NCBI RefSeq assembly: GCF_011067745.1
Contig: NZ_JAAMPJ010000004.1
Coordinates: 186,001 to 250,000 of the forward strand
Length of the DNA stretch: 64,000 nt
Origin: Lentzea alba
GTDB taxonomy: Bacteria; Actinomycetota; Actinomycetes; Mycobacteriales; Pseudonocardiaceae
Reading direction: 5' to 3'
Part shown: positions 24,831 to 32,356 of the stretch, one piece after another
Numbering within the stretch: the first letter of the stretch is position 1
Layout of the letters: the number at the start of each line of letters is the position of its first letter
Notes under the pieces: generated by a model
The model's input: the letters and a program-made list of their open reading frames with translations, nothing else
Databases searched by the model: none
What the model was told of the DNA's origin: nothing
Translations under genes and position numbers: made by a program

Positions 24831-25614
24831 ACAGCAGCCGGGACATCGGCAGCTCGTGCAGGTCGACGGTGATCTCGCGGTCGTACCAGACCAGATCGGG
24901 CAGCAGCGCGACCGCGAGTCCCTGTTCCACGAACCGCAGCTTCACCAGGACGTCGATCGAGGAGAACCGCACGTCCGGCTCGTAGCCCTGGCGGCGGCAC
25001 CAGTTCGTGTTGAACATCCGCTGCGGCATGCCGGTCGTCTCCATGATCCACGGGAACGTGGCGGCCTCGGCCACCGGTAGTCCACGTGGGACGGCCAGCC
25101 TGATCGGGTCCCGGCACAGCTCCCGGTACTCGAGGCCGGGGAACCGCGGCTCCGGCTGGTCCGGCCACTCCTCTCCGAACACGAGGTCGAAGTCCCGGGC
25201 GTGCAAGGCGGAAAGCGCTTCCGCGGGGTCGAGCACCTGGAACTCGATCCGCAGCGACGGGTGCTCGTCCCTCATCCGCGCCAGCGTCGCCGGGATCAAC
25301 GCCAGCGCCGCGGTCTGGAACGTCGCGACCCGCAGCGTCCCGGTGATCTCGTGCAGCGAGGCGGCGACCTCCGACTCGGCCCGTTCCAGCCGGGTCAGCA
25401 CCTCTTCGGTGTGCCGCACCAGAATTTCGGCCTGCGGGGTGAGCTTCACCCGCCTTCCGACAGGTTCCAGCAACGGCACGCCGACCTCGGTCTCCAGCAA
25501 CGACAGCTGCTGCGACACCGAGGACGGGCTGTAGTTCAGCGCCTGTGCGACGGCCGCGAGCGTGCCCCGTTGGGAGAGTTCACGCAGCAGCCGCAACCGA
25601 TGAAGGTCGAACAT
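24733..25614 (-). CDS. LysR family transcriptional regulator
   Basis: A 293-aa regulator. The N-terminal winged helix (residues 1-60) has RGTLAAVAQALNYSPSSVSQQLSLLE, and the effector domain follows from about 90. ATG at 25614 starts the protein exactly where LysR proteins start. GATAAT lies about eight bases upstream, which would place transcription initiation at the ATG (leaderless). The gene converges on and overlaps the EamA exporter gene by 98 bp. LysR/EamA neighbours are commonly linked in regulation, but that is an inference here. Confidence 0.9.
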   Translation of the reverse strand: MFDLHRLRLLRELSQRGTLAAVAQALNYSPSSVSQQLSLLETEVGVPLLEPVGRRVKLTPQAEILVRHTEEVLTRLERAESEVAASLHEITGTLRVATFQTAALALIPATLARMRDEHPSLRIEFQVLDPAEALSALHARDFDLVFGEEWPDQPEPRFPGLEYRELCRDPIRLAVPRGLPVAEAATFPWIMETTGMPQRMFNTNWCRRQGYEPDVRFSSIDVLVKLRFVEQGLAVALLPDLVWYDREITVDLHELPMSRLLFTAARAGRGQHPAVRAFREALALSVAPRQPRP

Positions 25615-25660
25615 CCGATCATTATCGGCTACGCTGCCGTCACCGCCCCCTGAGAAGAAA

Positions 25661-25678
25661 CGTGCTGTCCTCAGCACG
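25661..25678 (+). promoter_or_regulatory. Short dyad upstream of the lyase-like gene
   Basis: CGTGCTG and CAGCACG surround a TCCT loop 18 bases before the start of the next gene. It lies directly ahead of the GAGGAGG ribosome site, so it could be an operator or a 5'-UTR hairpin influencing translation. Confidence 0.35.
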
Positions 25679-25696
25679 TCTTGAGGAGGTATCGGT

Positions 25697-26299
25697 ATGT
25701 CCAAACGACTCCGCATCGTCGCGGGGCTCGCTCTGGCGACCGGGCTGCTCGCGGCGGGCTCTCCCGCCCTGGCGCAGGTGGAAACCGGGCCGTGGACCAG
25801 CGAATCGCCGTCGTTCAACGTTCAGCAACGCGGCTGCGGCACGGTCAGCGGCCTCACGTTCACCCTCACCTGTTCCACCGCGAGCGGCGATCAGCGTGCC
25901 GAGCGCCGGTACGCCACGTACACCGGCGGCACGCGGCAGTTCGAAGGGAGCTTCCGGATCACGAGTCTCGGCGGCACCCGCATCAGTCTCAAGCAGACGT
26001 TCCGGGACGCGCCCACCGCGGGACCGTTCTGGATGCTCGCCGTGGAACGCGGCGGCCGGCTTTACGCCGTGCACGGTGGCACCACCATCGCCACCGGAGC
26101 CACTGTGGGCACGACTGTGCGCGTCAACACCGTGCACAACGTGGGCAACGAACACCGCACGTACATCAACGGCTCGCGCAAGCACACCTACGCGAGTTCG
26201 GGTACGAGCTTCTACGACAAGTTCGGCGCGTACCGGACGTCCAGCGGCCAAGGACCTGCCACGGTCGTGTGGAGCAATATCCGGTTCTGGCGCAAGTGA
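25697..26299 (+). CDS. Secreted jelly-roll protein resembling polysaccharide lyases
   Basis: A 200-aa exported protein. The signal peptide ends PALAQ. The mature part is rich in beta strands, with RRYATYTGGTRQFEGSFRI and the C-terminal KFGAYRTSSGQGPATVVWSNIRFW. This ending resembles the lyase-fold (PL7/PL20-like) proteins that cleave alginate or glucuronan. The family match is by eye only and catalytic residues were not verified. The GAGGAGG ribosome site sets the start. The stop overlaps the GTG of the next gene, so they form an operon. Confidence 0.65.
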   Translation: MSKRLRIVAGLALATGLLAAGSPALAQVETGPWTSESPSFNVQQRGCGTVSGLTFTLTCSTASGDQRAERRYATYTGGTRQFEGSFRITSLGGTRISLKQTFRDAPTAGPFWMLAVERGGRLYAVHGGTTIATGATVGTTVRVNTVHNVGNEHRTYINGSRKHTYASSGTSFYDKFGAYRTSSGQGPATVVWSNIRFWRK

Positions 26300-26967
26300 T
26301 CAAGCGCTCTCTACTAGTACCCCTGCTGTTCCTGGCTGCCTGCGGTCAGGAACAGCAGGACCCCGTGCTGACGTCCGAGCTGACCTCGCCGACCGACGTG
26401 ACGCTGCACTGGCGTCCGGAGGCGGGAGCGGCCGGGCAGGTCGTCGAGTACGCGAACGCGGCCGACGGCGACTACGTGGTCCTGGAGTTCGCTCCGCCGG
26501 GCCGTGACTCCTACCGGCATCCGGATCTGATCCCGGAAACCCGGTTCTACTACCGGGTCCGGCCGTTCACCGGGCCCGCTTCGGCCACCGTGGACGTCGC
26601 GCTGCCACCGGGCGACGAGGTACCGGAGATCGAGGGACCGGACTGGACCGCGGCGCGCAAAGGTGGCGGGGGCACCCGTCCGGTGTCCTCACCCGAGGCC
26701 GCGCCGGGAAACCTGAAGGCGGAGGTGAAGCACGCCAACGGAATCCTGTTCACCTGGGAGGACCACGCCGCCGACGAGGACGGGTACCTGATCGAGGTCA
26801 AACCCGCGGGCGCGGCGGACTACCGCGTCGCCGTGCAGCTCGACCCGGACAGCACGTCGTACGGAGTGATCACACTCCCAGACGAGAAGACCGCGACGTA
26901 TCGGGTACGGGCGTTCCGCTTCGGATCACCGTCGAACCTGACTCATCAGACGACGGGGAAGGCTTGA
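26296..26967 (+). CDS. Putative lipoprotein with two FN3-like segments
   Basis: A 223-aa protein. GTG overlaps the preceding stop (GTGA). A short signal with lipobox LAAC at residues 13-16 predicts lipid attachment. The mature part has two fibronectin-III-like stretches (SPTDVTLHWRPE to YYRVRPF; NGILFTWEDHAADEDGYLIEVKP to YRVRAFRF) joined by a Pro/Gly-rich linker. No catalytic motif is seen, and it may present or partner the upstream secreted protein. The last 98 bp overlap the convergent small membrane gene. Confidence 0.75.
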   Translation: MIKRSLLVPLLFLAACGQEQQDPVLTSELTSPTDVTLHWRPEAGAAGQVVEYANAADGDYVVLEFAPPGRDSYRHPDLIPETRFYYRVRPFTGPASATVDVALPPGDEVPEIEGPDWTAARKGGGGTRPVSSPEAAPGNLKAEVKHANGILFTWEDHAADEDGYLIEVKPAGAADYRVAVQLDPDSTSYGVITLPDEKTATYRVRAFRFGSPSNLTHQTTGKA

Positions 26968-27136
26968 ACGCCTGTCTGGCACTCCACGCGCTCGCGGCGA
27001 GAAGCAAGGCCGCGAGCGCGTAGGGCCAGGGCGTGCGTTCGGTGACGGCCAGCGCGATGTTGATCGCGGAAAGCAGTCCGAACACGCTGGTGAGCAGCCA
27101 CCAGGTCAGTTGATCCACACGGGCGTCAGCGGTCAT
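26870..27136 (-). CDS. Small predicted membrane protein
   Basis: An 88-residue protein with two hydrophobic segments (WWLLTSVFGLLSAINIALAV and PYALAALLLAASAW) and a Ser-rich hydrophilic tail. I do not recognise a family. The tail is encoded antiparallel to the end of the lipoprotein gene, so it may be shorter in related strains. The start at 27136 lies close behind the gene beginning at 27790, and the two may be co-transcribed. Confidence 0.5.
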   Translation of the reverse strand: MTADARVDQLTWWLLTSVFGLLSAINIALAVTERTPWPYALAALLLAASAWSARQAFKPSPSSDESGSTVIRSGTPVPDTSRSSRLGV

Positions 27137-27145
27137 GCGGGTGGG

Positions 27146-27790
27146 CTACCCGTTCTCGACGGGTTTCACACCTTCTTCCTCTTCTTTTTTCTCGCCGCGG
27201 CGGCGCATGAACCCGAAACCGGGGATGCCGAGGATCGCCTGGCGCATGTCGCTGGTGACTTCGAGCAGCTGGTGGACCTCCGGGCCGACCCTGTCCAGGG
27301 TCGCCAGGATCGGCAGGATGTCGCTGATCAGGTGCTCGGTGAGCACCGGCAGCTCGTCGACCAGCTTGATCGCGGCCTCGACCTCGTGCGGCGAGAGCTC
27401 CTCCACGAACCGCTTCGCGAGCGGCTGGGCCTGCTTCGCGAGCGGCTCGTACAGGCCGATCAGCTCGTTCGCCGTGTGCGCGGTGTGGCCTGCCGTCGCG
27501 ACGACCTGTGCGGCCCGTTCGGCGACGTCACTCGCGCTCGCCGTGATCGTGCGGACCTCGTCCACGGCCTTTTCGGCGTCCGCGACGACGTTCGCCGTGC
27601 GGTCGACCAGGTCGTCCGCCTTCGCCACGATGCCGTCGACGGCGTCGATCGTGCCGTTGACCTTGCGGACCAGCTGTTCGACCTCGGTGATCAAGTCGAG
27701 CACACGCCCTGGCACCGCGGCGACGGCCGCCGTCGTGTCGAGGGCGGCACCGAGTGCCTGCTTGGCAAGTCCCATGCCGGGGATCTCCAT
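27146..27790 (-). CDS. Hypothetical helical protein with charged tail
   Basis: A 214-aa soluble protein made mostly of amphipathic helices, resembling a long coiled coil (VRKVNGTIDAVDGIVAKADDLVDRTANVV and following). The C-terminal region is KKEEEEGV. There is no signal peptide, membrane segment or catalytic motif. It has a phasin-like or structural look but no firm family. The ATG at 27790 is the first that gives the conserved-looking start; upstream frame is probably noncoding. Confidence 0.6.
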   Translation of the reverse strand: MEIPGMGLAKQALGAALDTTAAVAAVPGRVLDLITEVEQLVRKVNGTIDAVDGIVAKADDLVDRTANVVADAEKAVDEVRTITASASDVAERAAQVVATAGHTAHTANELIGLYEPLAKQAQPLAKRFVEELSPHEVEAAIKLVDELPVLTEHLISDILPILATLDRVGPEVHQLLEVTSDMRQAILGIPGFGFMRRRGEKKEEEEGVKPVENG

Positions 27791-27975
27791 GCGTCCACTC
27801 TGCCTTATGCGTTGATCGTTTCGGCGTAGCGCCATTCGGTTTTCAAAACTGTCAGACCTCGTCATTGCATTCACTGATGTCTGCCAGTCGGCTGACCGGG
27901 CGATCCGGGAACCGTGCACCGTCCGAAGTTGTCAGAGCAGGGGGTTAGCATCCCCGGCGGGCGAGGGAGGCGCGC

Positions 27976-30144
27976 ATGGCTTGGTGGCACCGGATCAAAC
28001 GCATTATCTCCGGTGGAGGGCGGGAATCGGCGAGTTTCGTCGCGGCACTGCTGGGTGTTCTGATGCTCGCGGGCGCCGCGCTCGGGCAGGGCATCTCGCG
28101 GACGTCGGTCGACGTGTCCGACGGGCTCACCTGGCTCGGTGATGACCAGCGCGGTGAGGTCGTGCAGGTGAACCCGGTGTCGGGCAAGCCGCAGACGCGT
28201 CTGCAGATCAGCGGGCCGGACTCGCAGCTGGAGATCGCGCAGGAGGACGGTCGGCTGATCGTCCTGAACCGGCGCACCGGCGAGATCACCGTCATCGACC
28301 TCGCGACGCTGCTCGCGTCCGGTCGCCGGCAGGCGCCTCCCGGAGCGTCGAGCAAGGTGCTGGTGGCGAACGGGATGGTGTTCGTCGTCGACCGCGCGGC
28401 CGGCACGGTGCACACCGCGGACCCGTTGACGCTGGCCGACGTCGGGCAGACGTGGGAGGCCGGTCAGCCCCTGGCCGACGCCGTCGTGGACGAGCGCGGC
28501 CTGTTGTGGCTGGTCGATCACGGCGGCACGTTGCGGTCGCTCGACTGGTCCGACGACGAGGAGCGGTTCCAGGAGCGGTCGCAGCGCCAGGTCTCGGGTG
28601 CCGGGCCGCGCACGGTGCTGGTGCCGCACGACCAGGGCGTCACGCTGATCGGTCTCGACGGCGGTGTCGTGGTTCGTGACGGCACGGGTGAGGACGTGTC
28701 GAGGTCGACTGATCGCACCGATGCCGAGGTGATCGCGGCGCAGACCGCGCCGACTGATCTGGTGCCCGCGTCGGTGCCGGACTCGTCCGTGGTCGTGCTC
28801 GTCGTCGACGGGCAGGTGCTGCGCGTGGACGTCGGTGCGATGGGCTGTCCGAAGCCCGGCCGTCCCGCGGTCTACCGCGACAAGGTCTACGTGCCGTGCA
28901 TGGGATCCAGCAAGGTCATCATCCTGGACCGCGCTGGTCGTCGCGGTGGTGACGACGTCCGCACGTCCGGTGGTGCCGACCCCGAGCTGGTGTTCGACGA
29001 CGGCCGGTTGTTCGTGAACGTGCCGGGCTCCTCCACGGGCGTGCTGGTCGACACGGACGGCGCGACGCGGTCGCTGACGATCCGCAGTCCCGAGCTGCCG
29101 GTGAAGGACCCGGACCGCTCGCCGCCGCCGTCGGTGCCGCCGCCTCCGCCGCCGAACCCGAACGAGCCGGTGAAGCCGCCGCGCAACCCCGGCAACAACG
29201 GCAACAACGGCACGCCGCCCGAGGTGTCGCCGCCGCCGTCCTCCACTCCACCTTCCAGTTCGGTCGGTGCGGCCCCGGCCGCGCCCGCCGGGGTGACGGT
29301 GCGGGAGAAGTCGCGCAGCGCGTCGGCGGTCGTCGTGACGGTGAGCTGGAGCGCGGTGTCGTCGACCGATCCGATCGTCGGCTACACGGTGACGGGTTCC
29401 GGCTCGTTCAGCGGTGGTTCGGTGTCGGCCCAGTCGGCCGGTACGTCAGCCGAACTGTCGTTGCCCTGCACGGGTTCCACGTTCTGCACGAGCGGCAGGC
29501 TGGACGTGTCGGTGCGCGCGTCGACGGCGTCCACGGCGGGTGCCGCGGGCATGGCGGCGTTCACGGTGACGGCGCCGAACAACCCGCCGCCCAACAACCC
29601 GCCCCCGAACGACCCGCCGCCCAACCCACCACCACCCAACCCGCCGCCTCCCAACCCACCGCCGAACGACCCGCCGCCACCACCGCCGCCACCACCGCCG
29701 CCACCACCGCCACCACCGTCGTTGCCGACCGCGGGCGCCGTGGTGATCTCGTCGATCACCGGCGGGAAGTTCGCGTCGAGGCGCACGGTGAACATGGCTC
29801 CGCCCGCGGACTGGGCGAGCCACAACGGGCGCTGCGAGGTCGTGAACACGACGCAGGGCTACGCCGTCGGCATCCCCTGCAACGCCACCTCGGCGGCGAT
29901 CGACCTGGAAGAGGGCGGCAACTTCATCGTGGTGCGCGCGTACGCGGCGTCCGGTGCCGGCCAGGTCGATTCGGCGGGGAAGAACGCGATGTACCTCCCG
30001 GACGAGTGCGCGGGCAAGCCGACGTGCGTGCCGCGGATGGCGCCCGCCGGTGCGGAGATCGCGCCGATGGGTGCGGGCGCGCTGGGCTTGCTGGCGTGCG
30101 CGTTCCTGCTGCGCATCGGTGTTCGCAGAGAAGAGGAAAAGTGA
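27976..30144 (+). CDS. Membrane protein with beta-propeller, proline-rich and FN3-like regions
   Basis: A 722-aa surface protein. An N-terminal transmembrane anchor (about 15-38) is followed by a propeller-like region (about 45-370) of short repeats. A Pro-rich linker, an FN3 domain (about 425-525), a second linker with 16 consecutive prolines, another beta domain (about 590-680) and a C-terminal helix with an RREEEK tail complete it. It heads an operon with MoxR, DUF58 and transglutaminase-fold genes, a conserved actinobacterial arrangement of unknown job. The stop overlaps the moxR GTG. A GAGGGAGG ribosome site sets the start. Confidence 0.8.
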   Translation: MAWWHRIKRIISGGGRESASFVAALLGVLMLAGAALGQGISRTSVDVSDGLTWLGDDQRGEVVQVNPVSGKPQTRLQISGPDSQLEIAQEDGRLIVLNRRTGEITVIDLATLLASGRRQAPPGASSKVLVANGMVFVVDRAAGTVHTADPLTLADVGQTWEAGQPLADAVVDERGLLWLVDHGGTLRSLDWSDDEERFQERSQRQVSGAGPRTVLVPHDQGVTLIGLDGGVVVRDGTGEDVSRSTDRTDAEVIAAQTAPTDLVPASVPDSSVVVLVVDGQVLRVDVGAMGCPKPGRPAVYRDKVYVPCMGSSKVIILDRAGRRGGDDVRTSGGADPELVFDDGRLFVNVPGSSTGVLVDTDGATRSLTIRSPELPVKDPDRSPPPSVPPPPPPNPNEPVKPPRNPGNNGNNGTPPEVSPPPSSTPPSSSVGAAPAAPAGVTVREKSRSASAVVVTVSWSAVSSTDPIVGYTVTGSGSFSGGSVSAQSAGTSAELSLPCTGSTFCTSGRLDVSVRASTASTAGAAGMAAFTVTAPNNPPPNNPPPNDPPPNPPPPNPPPPNPPPNDPPPPPPPPPPPPPPPPSLPTAGAVVISSITGGKFASRRTVNMAPPADWASHNGRCEVVNTTQGYAVGIPCNATSAAIDLEEGGNFIVVRAYAASGAGQVDSAGKNAMYLPDECAGKPTCVPRMAPAGAEIAPMGAGALGLLACAFLLRIGVRREEEK

Positions 30145-31106
30145 TCGACACCGGTGAGGTTTCCGCCTTCCGCGACCTGCACACGCGCCTCGGCGACGCG
30201 GTCGAGAGCGCGGTGCGCGGCAAGCGCGACGTGATCGACCTGGTGCTGGTGGCGATGTTCGCGGGCGGCCACGTGCTGCTGGAAGACGTGCCCGGTACCG
30301 GCAAGACGACGCTGGCACGGGCCGTGGCGGGCGCGTTGGGCGGCCTGTCGCGGCGTGTGCAGTTCACGCCGGACCTGCTGCCGTCCGACGTCACGGGCAC
30401 GTCGGTCTACGACCCGCAGACGGGCCAGATCCGGTTCCGGCCGGGTCCGGTGTTCGCGAACATCGTGCTGGCCGACGAGATCAACCGCGCGGCGGCCAAG
30501 ACGCAGTCCGCGTTGCTGGAGGTCATGGAGGAGCGGACCGTCACGATCGACGGTGTCGGGCACGCGGTGCCCGACCCGTTCCTCGTGGTGGCGACGCAGA
30601 ACCCGATCGACCTCGACGGCACGTACCGGCTGCCCGAGGCGCAGCTCGACCGGTTCATGCTGCGCACGTCGATCGGCTATCCGTCGGTGGAGGACGAGCT
30701 GGACGTGCTGCGTCCGGGCAGCGGCGCGGGCCGGATCGCCGACGTGCGCACGGTGACGTCGCCGCGCGAGGTGAGCGCGTTCAGCGGCCGCCTGCAGCTG
30801 CTGCACGTGGCCGACCCGATCCTGCACTACATCTCGGGCCTGGGCGCGGGCACGCGTACCGACGAACGGCTGCGGCTCGGCACCTCCACGCGCGGCCTGC
30901 GCACCCTGGTCCGCTGCGCGCAGGTGTACGCGGCGTCGAAGGGGCGGCATTTCGTGGTGCCGCAGGACGTTCAGGACATCGCGGACCCGGTGCTGGCCCA
31001 CCGCCTGGTGCTGACGCGGGAGAGCGTGCTGGCGGGCGTGACGACGTCCGAGGTGCTGGCCGACGTGCTCTCGCGGGTGCCGGTGCCCAAGCCAGCCTCG
31101 CAATGA
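30141..31106 (+). CDS. MoxR family AAA+ ATPase
   Basis: A 321-aa chaperone-like ATPase. Walker A lies in LEDVPGTGKTT (about residues 48-58), Walker B in VLADEINRA, and sensor 1 in VVATQNPIDLDGTYRLPEAQLDRF. MoxR proteins act with DUF58 and VWA-type partners in assembling or activating membrane or metal-containing complexes. GTG overlaps the upstream stop (GTGA), and the DUF58 partner starts ten bases downstream, so the three genes are co-translated. Confidence 0.93.
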   Translation: MIDTGEVSAFRDLHTRLGDAVESAVRGKRDVIDLVLVAMFAGGHVLLEDVPGTGKTTLARAVAGALGGLSRRVQFTPDLLPSDVTGTSVYDPQTGQIRFRPGPVFANIVLADEINRAAAKTQSALLEVMEERTVTIDGVGHAVPDPFLVVATQNPIDLDGTYRLPEAQLDRFMLRTSIGYPSVEDELDVLRPGSGAGRIADVRTVTSPREVSAFSGRLQLLHVADPILHYISGLGAGTRTDERLRLGTSTRGLRTLVRCAQVYAASKGRHFVVPQDVQDIADPVLAHRLVLTRESVLAGVTTSEVLADVLSRVPVPKPASQ

Positions 31107-31116
31107 TCGGGGCGCG

Positions 31117-32223
31117 ATGAGACTCACCACGCGCGGCACCGGAACGGCGGTGCTGGGCCTGCTGATGCTCGGCGTCGGCCTGTGGTGGCGCTACGCGGGC
31201 ATGACGGCGTTCGGCCTGGCCCTGGTGGCCCTGGTGATCGCTTCCGCGATCTCGGTGCTGATCGCGTCGCCTTTGTCGGTGTCGCGCACCGTCCGCCCTC
31301 GCACCGTGCCACGCCTGGCCCGCTGCACCGGCCGCCTGGAGCTCTCGGTCTCCGGCCGCTGGCCGGTGGCCCTGGACGCCGTGGACGTCGTGGCGGGCTC
31401 ACCGGCCGCGGTCGACGTGCCGCTGCTCAAACCCGGCGTGGTCGAGGCCGTCGACTACGCGATCCCGACCGAACGCCGCGGCGTGTTCGACGTGGGCCCG
31501 TTGACCTTGCAGCGCAAGGGCTTGGCCGGCCTGGCCCAGGCTCGCACGGTCCTGGGCGAGGTGATCCAGGTGCGAGTGGTGCCCCGCGTCCTGCCCGTGC
31601 GCGGCCTGCCGTCGGGTGCCCGCCGCGGCCAGGTGGGCGCCGACGAACGAGTGGAGCGCGGGGGCACCGACCTGGTGGGCCTGCGCGAGTACGTGCCCGG
31701 CGACGACCTGCGCCGCCTGCACTGGGCGACGTCCGCCCGCACCGGCACCCTGATGATCCGCGAGGACGCCGACCCGGCCCGCCCGCACCTGGCCGTCCTG
31801 CTGGACGACAACGTGTCGTCGTACCCGGACCCGCAACGCTTCGAGGAAGCCGTCGAGGTGGCCGCGTCACTGATCACCTCCGCCCTGGAACAGGGCCACC
31901 CGGTGCGCCTGCTGACGTCGTCCGGCGGCACCTCCCTGGAGGAGACCCAGGACCCGGCCCCGATCCTGTCGGCCTTGGCGGACCTGGAACTGCAGGACTC
32001 CGACGGCCGCCCGACCGTGCCCGTGCGCGACCTGGACGTGGTGGCGGTGATCAGCGGAACGACCGTGCCCGCCCTGGTGCTGGAGGCCGGCCGCGCCGCG
32101 TTCGGCACCGTGCTCGTGGTGGACGAGAAACGGCCCGTGGGAGCTGCCGGGTCGGTGCTCGTGATCACCGGCGCGAAGGCGGAGGACCTGATCGACTCGT
32201 GGAACGCGGTGGTGGCCCGATGA
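31117..32223 (+). CDS. DUF58 domain membrane protein
   Basis: A 368-aa protein with two N-terminal transmembrane helices (about 10-50) and a cytoplasmic DUF58/VWA-like domain. LREYVPGDDLRRLHWATSARTGTLMIRED is the DUF58 signature. The rest resembles a von Willebrand A fold, with LAVLLDDN. It probably works with the MoxR ATPase. Its stop overlaps an ATG (ATGA) that opens a 44-codon frame through the inserted palindrome described below. Confidence 0.92.
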   Translation: MRLTTRGTGTAVLGLLMLGVGLWWRYAGMTAFGLALVALVIASAISVLIASPLSVSRTVRPRTVPRLARCTGRLELSVSGRWPVALDAVDVVAGSPAAVDVPLLKPGVVEAVDYAIPTERRGVFDVGPLTLQRKGLAGLAQARTVLGEVIQVRVVPRVLPVRGLPSGARRGQVGADERVERGGTDLVGLREYVPGDDLRRLHWATSARTGTLMIREDADPARPHLAVLLDDNVSSYPDPQRFEEAVEVAASLITSALEQGHPVRLLTSSGGTSLEETQDPAPILSALADLELQDSDGRPTVPVRDLDVVAVISGTTVPALVLEAGRAAFGTVLVVDEKRPVGAAGSVLVITGAKAEDLIDSWNAVVAR

Positions 32224-32356
32224 AGCGCGGACGGATGGCCGGGCCGGTGTCCGGCGCCCGCAGGACGTTGATGAGGGGAGCTTTCATAAACCTGGTGTTT
32301 ATGAAAGCTCCCCTCATCAACCTCCTGGACCGCGATGCGGTGGTGGCGCGATGAAG
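32206..32356. repeat. 131-bp insertion with flanking 20-bp direct repeats
   Basis: The 20-mers at 32206-32225 and 32337-32356 differ by one base. They carry the end of the DUF58 gene and the ATGA junction, and they flank a segment holding a long palindrome. The layout looks like an insertion with target duplication, or a tandem slip. An uninterrupted frame from ATG 32220 to TGA 32354 crosses it and overlaps both neighbours by ATGA. Confidence 0.8.
32267..32321. repeat. Intergenic palindrome, family member 2
   Basis: A perfect 25-bp inverted repeat (32267-32291 with 32297-32321) and a 5-base loop, inside the DUF58-transglutaminase junction. It is nearly identical to the palindrome near 59.95 kb. 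It could terminate or attenuate transcription within the operon. Confidence 0.88.

Noticed and set aside
26100..26295. Possible second small gene inside the lyase-like gene on the minus strand
   Set aside because: No ribosome site and the plus-strand frame shows a signal peptide and a conserved C-terminal motif.
29580..29720. Tandem CCGCC-type repeats suggestive of a CRISPR or minisatellite
   Set aside because: The repeats are in frame and code for a proline-rich linker; no spacers are present.
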